This document shows, one piece after another, positions 11,480-23,257 of a DNA stretch of 64,000 nt. Under the pieces are notes generated by a model that was not told the origin of the DNA, made no database searches, and saw only the letters and a list, made by a program, of their open reading frames with translations. How positions within the stretch are numbered: position 1 is the first letter of the stretch; each line of letters opens with the position of its first letter. The position numbers were made by a program, and so were the translations under genes. The stretch comes from Strongylocentrotus purpuratus (Eukaryota; Echinodermata; Echinoidea; Camarodonta; Strongylocentrotidae), in NCBI RefSeq assembly GCF_000002235.5, contig NW_022145604.1, positions 26,772,291 to 26,836,290 on the forward strand. The letters run 5' to 3'.

Positions 11480-11640
11480 CTCTGACACACGCTCTCTCTC
11501 TCACCATCTCACTCACTCTCTACTGCATTCCCACCTCCGCTATCTCTCATTTTGTAATTATCCATCGCTCCCTCTCCCTCTCCCTCTCCCTCTCTTTCTC
11601 ACCCTCTTTCTTTCTCTCTATTTCCCTCTTCAGCACACGT
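11480..11640. repeat. CT-rich simple sequence
   Basis: Pyrimidine-rich run with (TCTCCC)n near 11568-11594. One of the few places where the purine strand is the minus strand. Confidence 0.8.
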
Positions 11641-11697
11641 ATATAATTAACCTTATTATAATTTTTTCTTTTATAATGCCTATATCATTATACTGTA

Positions 11698-11722
11698 ATG
11701 TGTGTGTGTGTGTGTGTGTGTG
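11698..11722. repeat. (TG)n microsatellite
   Basis: About 12 TG units followed by a TGCGCGGG-like tail. Confidence 0.9.
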
Positions 11723-11724
11723 CG

Positions 11725-12735
11725 CGGGAGTGTTTGCGCGTTTGTGTTTAACACAGACTTAGCGGACATTTGAAAGTGACTCGCAAAGCATTAAAAACAT
11801 AAATTTCATAATTCCCGACCCTGTTTCAACAACACGCTCTAATAACCACGATTGTTTTCAAGTATAAAACAAATTTTTTGAAGAAGAGGACATATGTGCT
11901 AATCATTTAGTCATTATCGAGTGAACAAATGAAAGGTAATACTTAAACGTCTTACAAGAGGCTAAACAATTTGTATCCATTACACGCGTGTGTAGAGGAA
12001 CATCATATTTAAAATGAAACGTGAGAAGTAACGTTTTCAGATTATAACCCTTATCAGGCCTCAAGGCCCCTAATAATGATAAATTTAGAATAATTATATT
12101 ATGTCGAATAAGACATGAAACAGCATCGTCTGAAAAGTATCTAGTGATGAACAAATCTAAAGACTGGGGAGTTTATTACCCCTTTTAAGATAATGATTCA
12201 ACATCTAACAAAGATATGGTTTTTTAAAAAAGGATGCCATTCTCAGCAATAGCAACGTCAATATATATATATATATATATCAGAAATCGTTTTTATTCAG
12301 CTTGGAAATTCAACAAATATTACAAAAAAATGAAGGACGTAATCACTGAGTCGTTTATGTCATCCTATTTGAAGAATGAGTCTATATCTACTATAGATAA
12401 TCACATTATAACAAATTGCTCATCTCTTTTGAAATTAGTATGAGTTTGTCGTATTGTTGAATAAGTAGAAACTTGTAGTGCAAGACGATTTTATATCGCA
12501 TCCTATGAAATAAAGCTACAAGTAGCTCCTTTTGGTATAATATGCGACCACACCCCTCCAAACCTGATCAGTTTTCTGCCATACAACCGGCTAAATAGCG
12601 ATCAAATGGAAAGTTGGGTCAATTTTTGAGGTTTTTAAAGCATAACAGAATTCAGAGGGCAAGGCATTCCTTTCGATTTCATCCTTAATATAAAATAATA
12701 TAAAAATAATAAGTCTACATCTACCTTAGATATAT
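11725..12735. other. Unassigned AT-rich sequence
   Basis: Includes (AT)n at 12259-12280. The frames at 11903-12154 and 12234-12443 have no coding character. Confidence 0.35.
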
Positions 12736-12737
12736 AC

Positions 12738-12900
12738 ATTATTTTCAATTCAATTCAATTCAAAATGGTTTATTTCAAATAAAACTTTCATCGCGGCGTT
12801 TTGCCGAATTACAAAAGTTTACAAACAAAATTAATAACACATAATGTAATATATAACATAGCATAACATGATATTTTGAATTTGTAAAATAAATCAGTAT
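12738..12900 (-). mobile_element. LINE 3' end (untranslated tail)
   Basis: On the minus strand the sequence runs into AAATAAACCATTTTGAATTG and ends in a short (AATTG)n tail at 12738-12762. A pentanucleotide tail after an AATAAA-like stretch is usual for CR1/L2-type LINEs. No coding remnant is seen further into the element, so family is uncertain. Confidence 0.45.
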
Positions 12901-13662
12901 AAATACGAGAAATATAGCTCATTGCAACATATGGAAACATAAATTAGAAAGAAATCTGAATTAGATAGCATAAAGTAACATAGTTTTACTGAAATCATGT
13001 GAAAGAAGAAGGACTGAAGTAAGCAATAAGCGGTAAACGGAGCAGGTGTATGTGGTATGAAAAATCGATTTGGGTAAGGTAATGTACAGTTGTAGTAAGT
13101 TTCTTCTTTAGTCTCCTTTTGACCATAAACTTACAATGAAATCATTGTCCGAGTGTTGGCTCGAAAGCAAAGAAACGAATTTGTTCTCTTTGCATTCCAT
13201 ACCCACTTACCAAGTCTCTCGGTTTGTGCGTTAAAGCCGTGTTCCCTTTTGTTGCTCACATTATAAAATTGTTTATGAATGCTATTGCTTTATCGCCGCT
13301 CATTAAGTAAATCAAACCTAAACATCGATTTTATAAAATCTTACATTCCGTATTAATTGTATTTCACCCTACGTTTGTGTAGATGAGACACTGTGGTCAG
13401 TCTTCAAAATAGCCTGCCAAATGCGTTCCAAATATCCACCCGCCATTGTAAACACCTCCTCGTATTTTACGCGTCACCTCTTCTAAATTATACGTTATTC
13501 TCTTAACCTTTCCTCTCAATTTTCAGCACCTTCTGTTGCAAGAAATACAACATGAGTCCTGAAGAGCTCTGTCAATACTTGTACGCAGACCACACTTCCA
13601 ATAACGCCACCTTTAAAAAAAGGGAAAGTCCATTAGTGAACCACTCCACATAGGGAGAAGGT

Positions 13663-13906
13663 GGAGAGAGAGAGAGAGAGAGACGAAATTCCCATTCCCG
13701 TACTCCCCGATTTGAACCAGAGTGCCCTTCTTTTGTGTCAAAACAGCGTGAGTTTATGTGTTGATTATACCTTTTGGTTCATGTTTGAATGTCAATTCGA
13801 ACCAGAATGTCCTTCTTTGGTGTCAACAAAGTTTGGGTTTATGTGTTGATTATACATATGGGTCGATATTTATAAAGAGAGGGAGAGAGAGAGAGAGAGA
13901 GAGAGA
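13663..13906. repeat. Duplicated block between two (GA)n tracts
   Basis: (GA)n at 13663-13682 and 13876-13906. Between them a 62-bp stretch beginning GAACCAGAGTGCCCTTCTTT at 13713 recurs at 13799 with few changes (shared end GTTTATGTGTTGATTATAC), spacing 86 bp. Confidence 0.8.
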
Positions 13907-14696
13907 GGAAACAGAAATTAGCGTAAAGTGTGGACACTCTTCTTAACTTTATCAAGAGGGAGGGAGAGGGGGGAGGTTGGATGAAGGCCTTATAAGGGAA
14001 AGCATCCTGTGTCAGGTGTGCGCCGGACCCATCATCTTGATACACCACATGCACCATGTCTGAAAAAAATTAGAGTTCAAGCAAACATTGTCCTGTCTTT
14101 CGCCCTCTTTTACCCCTCCCCCACTTTCCAAACCAACGCCTACCGAAGCATGATTTCTGTTAAGTAGGTGAAATATCCACTAAACGATGTCCTTCAAAAG
14201 CCCCGAGTAAAAGCAGGTGAGGATTTGGCTTTCAAGTATCCGTGTGAAGTGCACTTATCTGAGTCAATGTTTATCTTTGTGAAATGGAAGTTGACAAAAA
14301 AGGAAATGACTTCTCCAAGAAAACAAGTATTTGAGGAGGACTTTGTAAAGTGAGCAAATGACGCCAGTGTGCACTATTTTGAGTGAGAATCGATGTGTTG
14401 GAAAGATATACAGATCTTTTGTTGACGGAAAAACAGTTTGCTCGATGTGGAATTGGATATGAGTGATGTTGTACAAACTCTTACCTACCACCTTCTAAAT
14501 TATGACACTGTGAAATAAATAAAGTGCGTGAACAAGTAAGTTATTCCCAAAGAAGTAAATAACATGATGTGGAACAATGAAAATGCTTTGTAATTTGAAT
14601 CAGTTGGTTTCGAAAACATCCAGGTTTAAATTGGGATTCTAACAAGATTTTTTAATCGTCATTGAAGACGCCGTGATTCAAGTCACTTTAATCACT

Positions 14697-14848
14697 TTTA
14701 GTCAACGCTGAGACGGTTTTGGTCACGCCCAAGTGATTTTTGTCACGCCTAGATAGCTTTTGTCACACTTAGATGGTTTCGTCACTGCTGCATAGTCTTG
14801 GTCACGCCTTAATGGTTTTGTCACGTTTGGATGGTTTTGGTCACGCTA
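14697..14848. repeat. Degenerate 20-bp tandem repeat
   Basis: GTCAC recurs at 14721, 14742, 14762, 14781, 14801, 14820 and 14840, i.e. every 19-21 bp. The unit is close to TTTTGGTCACGCCTAGATGG. About eight units including diverged leaders. Confidence 0.9.
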
Positions 14849-14934
14849 CTAACTTAGCATTATTATACGATATTAGCTATTTTTTATTTCCACAAAATAT
14901 TAAGAAAGTTGATGTTAGAAATTGTTATCATATT

Positions 14935-14939
<5 letters not shown>

Positions 14940-14968
<29 letters not shown>
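14940..14968. repeat. (GA)n microsatellite
   Basis: About 14 GA units on the plus strand. Confidence 0.95.
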
Positions 14969-14972
<4 letters not shown>

Positions 14973-15252
14973 ATTAATTTTCATTTCAGAAAGTCAAAAT
15001 CGTCCCAAACCAACTTCAGGCACAAATATTGTAAATATCCGATCCCGGCCCTCTCGCTGACTATGTAATTTGAATCATCAACAGATCACATTTAACCTTT
15101 GCTTTAACAGTACAACTCATGTTATGATAAAATGAGACTAAATTTCTTCCCGATAAGTATGTTTTTACAAGATATTTGCCTTGCCCTATTTCGGTTCCTT
15201 TTCCCTGTTTATTCATTACGTTTGTCCGTGTACGTCACTGTATACAGTGTTG

Positions 15253-15789
15253 CTAGCTTGTATGTGTGAGAAAAAATATCGTACGTGCTTTTATCGGATA
15301 AAGGTAGCACACGCTACTGTTTGAATTTACACAATTCTTGTTTGAATTTACTTTATTCGGGTCTTCTAAAAGGGTTTTCGATCCTAACGTTTTGTACATG
15401 CCGTTACATTCTAGGGCGTAGATATATTGCGATATGAAATATGCATATTTAGTTTTAGACCACAGACATATTTTCACCGACCTTTTAGCGAACTTCTTGA
15501 ACGATTCTTTAGCCACGTTTCCTCTCCTCGTAACAAATATATTGATATTTAACCACATCGTTTTGTCATTTGGCGGAGTTGCACCGATAATTTTGAACAT
15601 TAAAACAAAACCCCCAGAAAAATCGTTATAGCGCCTCCGCACACCCTCACGATCTGCAAGATGCGGGAGTAAACTGTTCAAGAAAAATAAAGAAGAACGG
15701 AGAATGATAATAAATACAAAACATTCAAACCTATAAAAGCAAACGTCTGGGATTGTTGTCCGAACAAATAGTTTTTCATTTATTGTCAA
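15253..15789 (-). other. Longest non-repetitive open frame (178 codons), unassigned
   Basis: Open from MTINEKLFVRTTIPD to the stop. Composition is rich in Phe, Ile, Lys and Asn, as expected from AT-rich DNA, and I recognise no domain. A plus-strand frame of 65 codons overlaps it. It may be a chance frame or an old element remnant. Confidence 0.12.
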
Positions 15790-16157
15790 AATTGCTCCGT
15801 GAAAGCAATTGAAACTGCGCAGTTGTCAATCAATGAAAAGTCTTAATAGACATAATTTGGAGGGATCAATATCAAATGTACTCTCACTGACATAACAGAT
15901 ACGCGATGGTGTTTTAGATGTTTTGGAATTCCACCCGGGCGTTTAGTGTTATGACTTGAAGTGTATGGTTTGGTCTCGCATTATTTTCCCGTCTCATTCG
16001 GTCATGTTTGACTAAATGTGGTCAATTACCGCAATGGATGTATATAGGAATTGTTACGTGAACAGAGTGGATGGTATCATTTTGGTTGAATTTTGCTTCA
16101 GGGAGCCCAGGATATCTTTGCGGTTAGCTGAAACAGAGGAAGATAAACTCGTCGCTG

Positions 16158-16652
16158 TAGGCGTGTCTGCACTATCTCGAGATTGCCAAATATCCAGCTA
16201 TTTTGAACTATCCCGATCGAAACTATCCAGCTATTTGCGTCTTCATTAGACCGAAGTGGCAAATTAGCTGGATAGTTGGTCGGGATAATATCCCAAGATA
16301 TCTCGGTCTAGTTTGCAAAATATCCTTCTATTTCCGAACTAGCGGGATAGTTTGCGACCGTCCTCATTAGACCGAAGTACGGAGTCAATTATCCCGATCC
16401 CATCATGCACAACGATTTCCGGTTCGCACATGCGATCTATACCGCTCAGCGCTGACCTCGCAACCACTGACCTCGAGTAAACACGGAAAACCGCAAACTA
16501 GACCGAGATATCTTGGGATATTATCCCGACCAACTATCCAGCTAATTTGCTACTTCGGTCTAATGAAGACGCAAATAAGCTGGATAGTTTGCGATCGGGA
16601 TAATTCAAATAGCTGGATATTTGGCAATCTCGAGATAGTGCAGACACGCCTA
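16158..16652. mobile_element. Large foldback DNA element with about 155-bp inverted repeats
   Basis: Left end TAGGCGTGTCTGCACTATCT (16158) and right end AGATAGTGCAGACACGCCTA (16652) are exact complements, and the arms stay complementary for about 155 bp (16160-16315 against 16495-16650), bounded by TA. Within the arms 'agctggatagtt' and 'atcccgat' recur. The central about 180 bp is GC-richer and non-coding. A TA target suggests a Tc1/mariner-like source, but that is inference. Confidence 0.88.
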
Positions 16653-16979
16653 ATGTGACTTGGACTTCGCAGTAACATATCAATGTCAGAAAGCCAGGTA
16701 GGGACATCTGTCACGAGACTGATATCATTGATGCCTCCCGGAAACAGCGAAAAAATGCAATCATCCAGATTGATGATTGGCCTAGCTCATATGACACTAC
16801 TTTCAAAATAATGGTAGCCTAAGAAAACAATGGCTGATTAAATAGCATTTTTCTCTTTTATAGTAGAATGAGTTTTGAGGCCATTTCCAGATTTAAATAC
16901 GAGTTATTTATCATGTTTATATTAGTTGTCTTTTCTTTCATATATATTATTCTAATCGAATGGTGATATGCGTTATTGT

Positions 16980-17090
16980 TATTAATATCATCATCATTTT
17001 ATTATTATTAACATCATTGTTGTTGTTATTGTTTGTGCTTTCATCATTATTATTATTATTATTATCATCATTATTATCATTATTATTGAC
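16980..17090. repeat. (ATT/ATC)n simple sequence
   Basis: Imperfect ATT and ATC trinucleotides; resumes at 17205-17260 on the other side of the short tandem foldback. Confidence 0.85.
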
Positions 17091-17205
17091 TTACTTGACT
17101 TACGCCGTCCACGCAGGCCAGGTAAGGCCAGGTAAGGCCAGGTAAGGCCAGGTAAGGCCAGGTAAGGCCAGGTTTCAAGTCCAGGTAAGTCAAGTCAAGT
17201 CAAGT
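17089..17205. repeat. GGCCAGGTAA tandem repeat framed by inverted TTGACTTA ends
   Basis: About 5.5 copies of the 10-mer GGCCAGGTAA (17116-17173) are flanked by TTGACTTACTTGACTTA on the left and TAAGTCAAGTCAAGTCAAG on the right, which pair with each other. The whole block sits inside the trinucleotide tract, so it looks like an insertion or local foldback expansion. Confidence 0.8.
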
Positions 17206-17269
17206 ATTATCATTAATATTGTTGTCATCATTGTCGTTATTGTTGTTGCTGTCGTTGTTTTACAGCAGC

Positions 17270-18415
17270 TTCAGGAGTAGTTTAGTCATGCCAATAACTT
17301 CTCATGTGATGGACTGTACCTTTGTTTCCTCATAATCCTGATAATATTCTCAACATGGTTAGTTGAGCTTATGAGAGGAGAGGGGCCATCGGTCTGATAA
17401 TGTGGATTAAATGCGAGGGAGCAAATCGAGCTAGAGAAGATCATGGGAAGGGGGAGGGGCTGTTGATCTATCTTGTCTCGTACTATCCCCTTCTCTATTG
17501 TTTATCTGCACGGGTCCCCAACTTTCCCGCAAGATGTAGCTACGCCAGTAGCCCCAATATAATGCACCATGATTGTATTTTTTTTTTGTCCACAAAGGAT
17601 GATTCTCTTCTTCTTTCATGATCATGTTCTTTCGATTCAGGCATTTTCTTTGTGGACAGTTTTGTCATATAACTCTTTGAACATCCTTTCTAGGTGTATG
17701 AACTCTGCATTCGCCTCAATGCATATAATAGCCCTCCTTTCAACTTCCGACGATGAACTCCTGTGAAGGCTAGCATTCAGGACCGTACAAGTCACAGTAG
17801 CTCACACATGGAACTCTATTGCCCCATCATGAAACTTCACCTCACTCAGGTTAAATAAATGGGACTACATCGTTTTTGTTTTCCAACTATCATGGGACAG
17901 AGGGAGCTTCAGGTGGCACGGAATCAATCAGTGGAAGACTCTTTTGTCCCGAGGCAGCGACTCTGTAAATAAGGACATCTCGTTGCGAGGCAATGGGGAG
18001 CTAATGATGCTTTCATAAGACACTCAGTGAAATGCTTTGCCACTCCATCAGGCATGACGAGTTCAGAGCTGCCACCTACACAAAAATGGGAGGGGGGGGG
18101 GGTGATCTGTAAACATATGTGTTAAAACCAACCTATCACTGATTAATACTAACCTACTGCGACCCGTTACGTATTTAAATTCTCTCACATCCATAATAAA
18201 TTTGCAGTATGGCTTACAGAGTAAGATGTTCGGTGGAACTTTCAGGTTGACGGATGATTATAAAAGGTGCCGACAAACTCTCGAGCTTATCTCCAAATCA
18301 CGATTCTTCTCACTTCGGGTTTTGGAGAATCTGTTTTGATACAATCCCATTCCTTGTTTTAATAATTGATGAAGATAGAGCTTTTTTCTTTGACGGTGGC
18401 GCAGATCTCATACTG
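17270..18415. other. Unassigned sequence
   Basis: Moderate GC pockets around 17400-17560 and 17880-18060 with only short frames. A G-run is present at 18092-18101. No gene or repeat family recognised. Confidence 0.3.
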
Positions 18416-18420
18416 GTGTA

Positions 18421-18806
18421 TTAAAGGAATCCGGTAACTTTGTCTTAGATCCTTTAGAAATAATCCTTGATTTAGCTTATGCTACAATTATAATTATAAA
18501 CCTTTAGGTCAGTCAGGAACTCCATGACTTTTACAAGCCGATTGCCTGTCTGATTATCAAGATATTAATGATTGGAATTACAAATTTTGAAAACCGTTCG
18601 CCGAACGGTTTTCATAACACTACAGTCTATTGGGGAAAACGAGTATGGTAAAACCGGTCACTCAAAGATTTTTACTTTTTTGAGGCACTACTTGATCATT
18701 TTAAGGCGCGATTTTGTTAGGGCTTCAATATTACACCATATCACAGACACTGTTAACATGTAGGACCGTGTATCTCAGATTTAACATTGTTAAACGATCC
18801 CTTTAA
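18421..18806 (+). mobile_element. TTAA-flanked MITE (family B1), copy 1
   Basis: Starts TTAAAGGAATCCGGTAACTT and ends AACGATCCCTTTAA; TTAA at both ends. It aligns along its length with 45982-46342. Both contain 'gactttttacaagccgat'-like, 'cataacactacagtctattg' and 'attacaccatatcacagaca' stretches. A perfect 23-bp palindrome AAAACCGTTCG-C-CGAACGGTTTT lies at 18590-18612. Open frames shared by the copies come from the repeat and are not a gene. Confidence 0.85.
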
Positions 18807-18810
18807 GACC

Positions 18811-19010
18811 CATATGCGCTTCCAAAGAGCGTTATACATTTATTACTCCCGGCTTTTACCAACAGCGGCAACTGCTTTGAGCAATCAGTGAATTTTGACG
18901 ACAAATATCCAACAACATAGCCTCTAACTACAATAATGGGGTCAATATTAGGAAATGTTGCTTAATATCTAGCCAGAAGACATTAGTGCCATCTGAGACT
19001 CGAACGTACA
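18811..19010 (-). mobile_element. Degraded tRNA-type SINE
   Basis: Read on the minus strand: a B-box-like CGTTCGAGTCTCAGATGGCA, the linker 'ctaatgtcttctggc', then the body down to a 'ggaagcgcat' tail. This matches the SINE at 27408-27990 in order. The A-box end is worn or missing. Confidence 0.5.
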
Positions 19011-19254
19011 TGTATAACCTTTGCATTCTTAAATGATTGTGTAAAAATATATTTCGTATCAATATCAATAAAATATAAAATAAAAATCAACCTTTCACGC
19101 ACAAAAAACACATTTTAAACATATAGGTATTAAATATATATCACTGTTTACTTTACAAATTGTCGGTATTATATCTGCTGATTGCAGCAACATATAGATA
19201 TATCTAACATTTGAACATTTTGATCAAAACATGGAATATACCTGCTGTTTTTAA

Positions 19255-19276
19255 TAAGGAGAGAGGGAGAGGGAGG

Positions 19277-19311
<35 letters not shown>
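19255..19311. repeat. (GA)n microsatellite
   Basis: GGGAGAGGGA leader followed by about 15 clean GA units. Confidence 0.95.
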
Positions 19312-19312
<1 letters not shown>

Positions 19313-19359
19313 AAATACAAACTTGATGAATAACTGGAGAAAGGGAGAAGGATTTACCA

Positions 19360-19455
19360 GCCACCATACATCGACCACGAATTCATCTTTGATTTCGAAG
19401 GACGGATTACTGCTCCAATCCCCTTCTGTCATCATCAGTCCCAAGCCGCTGATCA
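19360..19455 (-). CDS. Candidate internal exon, unknown protein
   Basis: On the minus strand a pyrimidine-rich 'ttttgtctgtgatcag' at about 19455 could be a splice acceptor, and CTG|GTAAAT at about 19360 a donor. The frame between them reads GLGLMMTEGDWSSNPSFEIK and on through DEFVVDVWWL with no low-complexity residues. I know no family with this sequence. The open frame continues into the GA tract, which is an artefact. Confidence 0.18.
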
Positions 19456-19599
19456 CAGACAAAATTGAAGAGTTCCAAAAGTAATCCGCGCATAGCAGAT
19501 TTCCCGCCAAAAGCTTATGGGCAGCCACGTTTCCGCAGATGCAATTTCCCCAGATTATAAGCAACAGTTAAGGATTTTTTGGAAAAATAAGATCGTTTG

Positions 19600-20080
19600 T
19601 AGACAGCCGCTTGTTGAAATAAAAAGCAAAAGGATGTAATGTTACATCTTTGGAACTAATCACAAACTAACACGCCATTGGGTCTTTTTTACACTACGAT
19701 CCATTCATCACGATTTTAGAAACGATGGAAGCTTTTTAGCTTGAAAAAATATTGAAAAAACAGAAGTTTTTAGCAGTTACTTCACAATGAAGTTGTTTTG
19801 GCAATCAGACTACTTAATACAACCAACAAGGTTAGCTATTTTTCGGCGAACTTCGCCTCACAAATCTGCCTCGGTAAAAATCTACTAAACCTAATATGCT
19901 GTGACGGCTAGAAAAAGATTCATTCTCTAATTAATGCTATTTTTGTTCCCGACTACATCCTTCACACCGATGATGCCGTCTTTATACCGACAAAAGACGA
20001 AACTTAAAATTTTCCTCGACACCAAATAGCCATGAATTGATTGGTTTTAGTATGAGCTTAGAATCGACTAGACGATTTGA
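19600..20080. other. Unassigned sequence
   Basis: No gene or clear repeat seen. Confidence 0.3.
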
Positions 20081-20084
20081 CAGA

Positions 20085-20200
20085 GTTACTACCGACTCCA
20101 GTAAAAACATCAGTCACACAAACGTGACCGACATTAGGCCGACTACAGACCGATCACACATTAAACATTACGCATAATTGTCGGTATGGAGTCGTTTTTG
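20085..20200. mobile_element. Fragment related to the CAGTCGC element
   Basis: Contains ACCGACTCCA, 'gccgactacagaccg' and 'attgtcggtatggagtcg'. The last string is shared with the element at 25002-25332 ('attgtcagtatggagtcg'). Ends are not resolved. Confidence 0.4.
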
Positions 20201-20699
20201 GGGCGATAAATCTTTTGATATACCTCTCTTTAAAAACTAGCCATCTGATTGGTCGTAATTGGAGTCGTGTATGCCCGCCCGGTCCATAGTTTTTCAAAAG
20301 ATGCCCGCAAAAATTGTACGTGTAATCAATTACTTTGTGCGAGCGCGGATACCATTCAGTGCTTTTTGTCTGCGATTCCCGAATGATCGCTACATTCAGG
20401 CAACTTTCCAGCGAAGATTTACAGACAGTGTCTCAGATTTGCTGTGATGTTTTAACCAGTCTTTACTCAAGAAAAGGATAAGGTAGGAATTGTTTGTAGA
20501 TTTGTTTGTGAATTCGGTATATAAAAGATATACAGACTGCTTAAATATTCGAAGCATAGCTGTGTCTATACTGGCTCTCGGGGAAGGCCCATCGCGCCTC
20601 GGGTTATAGGAGGACGTAACGTCCCCTTGATCGTATAGAAACAGCAAGCCTTTCATAGCAGTCAATTTATATGTAATAGCACACGGACGAAGCCAACAA

Positions 20700-21600
20700 C
20701 ACCTTTTCCCTGTAATTAATCCCCAAAATCATACAATTTCATAATAATACAAATATAATTCTTCAAAAAAACAATTTGTTTTCATCATGATAACTTGATT
20801 AAATGCATGAATACATTTACAATTCATACATTGCCATTGAAAAAACAATTTGAATGAAATTAATTTTAATGTAGATCAAATTTATAACCCCCTACCTATA
20901 CTACCCAACCCACGGCAGAACCCACTCACCCTCGCACGTACACACGCACACTCGCATATGCCTGCCTACGCACACATGCACACACACAAACACACACAAA
21001 TACCAGACCTCTGAATGAACGTACTACACACTGGCGTTATCACACACCCAGAAAATGAAATGCTGAAAAACAGATGCTGCGTAAGAAAGTGCACTTGTCG
21101 TGTTAAATTTTAGCATCTAAAGTGCCTTTCTGACAAAAGCTTTTGCGGTGCAGATTAAATGTGTGCTAAAAACAAATGCAGTGCCAAGGGAATCAATGAG
21201 GCCAATGAATTAGCACTTGAAGAGCTTTGACAAGTTTGCATGTCATTTGCATACTGTTTGAAAAGAAATGCACTTATTTCTTCTTCTGTTTTTGTCTACT
21301 TCAAATATATTGAGTGATCTTAGTCAGCTTTTAAAATATATTCTGGGTCCATTAAAAAAGAGGAAAATGATTGATAAATTGGCCAGTGAGTTTGTTGTTT
21401 GTTGTTTGTTGTTTTTAATTTACTACCTTATTATGATTTTTAATATCATTTTTAATCATGATAAATAATAATTGTACATTTATATGAATTTTATGTTAAT
21501 CGTACTCTAGGTGCTGTTGATAGGCCGCTCATCTCAGTTCATCAGCACCCTTAGTGTAAAATAATTAGCACCTCTTCGATAATGCTGAACCGGTCACAAT
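20700..21600. other. Unassigned AT-rich sequence with a CA-rich patch
   Basis: ACACACGCACAC-type simple sequence at 20938-21000; otherwise no gene or repeat structure. Confidence 0.35.
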
Positions 21601-21611
21601 ATGAACGCTCG

Positions 21612-21791
21612 AATTCGTTTTCACTGGCTGCCTGCCGTAGCAAAAAGCAGAATTGACAAAAGACTTAACTCCGTTTCGTAGACAATCTGCATGCATGAAG
21701 TCTTTCGTCTACGGCTGATTGTTAACGAAACGGAGTTAGGTCTTTTGTTAATTCCGTGTGTTGATACTGCAGGTAGCCAGTGAAAATGAAT
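21612..21791. mobile_element. Palindrome with LINE-derived arms
   Basis: The left arm AATTCGTTTTCACTGGCTGC and the complement of the right end AATTCATTTTCACTGGCTAC match, and pairing continues for about 80 bp per arm. One arm translates as HWLPAVAKSRIDKRLNSVS, which resembles the conserved LHWLPV..RI.FK stretch after the reverse transcriptase of L2/CR1-like LINEs. This looks like a small LINE piece present in inverted duplicate. Confidence 0.6.
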
Positions 21792-21839
21792 TTGTTTAAT
21801 AAAATTATGGAAATGCAAGCTCTACTTTAAACTAACAGA

Positions 21840-23250
21840 ACTTTGTCATTCCTCGCTCATTGTTCCTGATTGAGGTGTCATATGAAAGGGCAAAAACTCA
21901 ACCTTCTAGAAATGTGATTTTCTTTTTGAAAGTCAGATACCGTCCGCCAAATGATTTTTTGTTTTCCTCTCTTCAAATTCATTTAAATCACCCATGCGTG
22001 AAATATGCATTATATGAGTTGCATCAAATGAAAGAGGAGGGTCTAAGCTTTCCAAATATGTGTCATTTATTAATTATAATTGTGATTAAGTTATGATAAA
22101 ACATCGATAATTCTCGGTTTCGTTTTTTCTGGGACGCACTGTATATAGCCCTCTTAAAATCTTGATCGGAATCCACAATTATTCTTTTTACAACTATGAT
22201 TGTGTTCAAATATTTTAAGCATGTTAGTGTACAGCAGTGAAAATGAATTGTATACTATCACTCGTTCACTAGAGCATTCCATTTCAACAGATCAACGAAA
22301 ACCTTTTAAAAGTTGTTTTTATCTTAATATTTTGTCCGCAACAAAAGCTCTAATCGTAAAGAGTAAAATACAGACTTTCAATTAGCGACCTAACTCAATT
22401 TGCCGTTTCTTTAAAGTTTTGTTTTTGTGCTCGCAGATTAATGTCAGATAAACCGCAGGGATAGAACATGGAAAGTTGTTTACCCATTTCTCACTCTAGC
22501 GATGGATGTCCAAAGAATTCGAAGGATTGTATTGGCGCGCTTTTTACTTCTCCCTTGGGATCGTCTGAGTGCAATTAATCTGAAACTTTCTATTTTCCCT
22601 CTTCTTAATTTGCATCCATGATTTTCTATCTCTCTTTATTTTTTATCTTACATATCTTATCGTACTACTTATTAATGATGTATATATCTTATAAACACTC
22701 GTTTCTGCTTGTTTTATGATTTTATAGAATTAAATTCGTTTATCAATGGCATGAGAAGAAGTAAAATAGTGACACAATTTACAGAGTATTGTTAAAACGA
22801 TGTACAATTTATTTAAGAAAACTGGTGATGTCCTGCTTCTTCCATTTTCGACTCATGCCGGTTCAAATTAAAGTTCAGAATCAACCCAATAAGTCTCAAG
22901 GATTGAGCCTTAATTTAGATATACACTTGTTTAAATTAAAACTGAACGGTTTATTATTAAGTATATCAGTGCATTGTGTCAGAAATGTGTAAAACATCTA
23001 GTCTTACGAAAACCTGCTACAAATCACCTCATCTGTAACAATGTGTTATATTGTTCGAACGCAGATGGCAACAATGTGTTCGATTTTTCGTATATTTTCA
23101 GAACAATTACTCTGCTGTTATTTATTTTCTAATCCAATCGTTCTATTGATATCATTTATTTTTCGTTTGAAGCAGTCAGTGCAAGTTTGGGTTGTATTTG
23201 TGAAATTATATTTTCCACCAAAATCGGGACTCTAACCTTAATCCAAAACA
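21840..23250. other. Unassigned AT-rich sequence
   Basis: Many short frames with no coding character; no repeat structure recognised. Confidence 0.3.
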
Positions 23251-23257
23251 AACGCAT

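Noticed and set aside
15253-15789. 178-codon frame as a real gene
   Set aside because: Composition is what AT-rich DNA gives by chance, with no domain and no splice context; kept only as a low-confidence note.
17116-17173. CRISPR-like direct repeats
   Set aside because: 10-bp units with no spacers in an animal genome; an ordinary tandem repeat.
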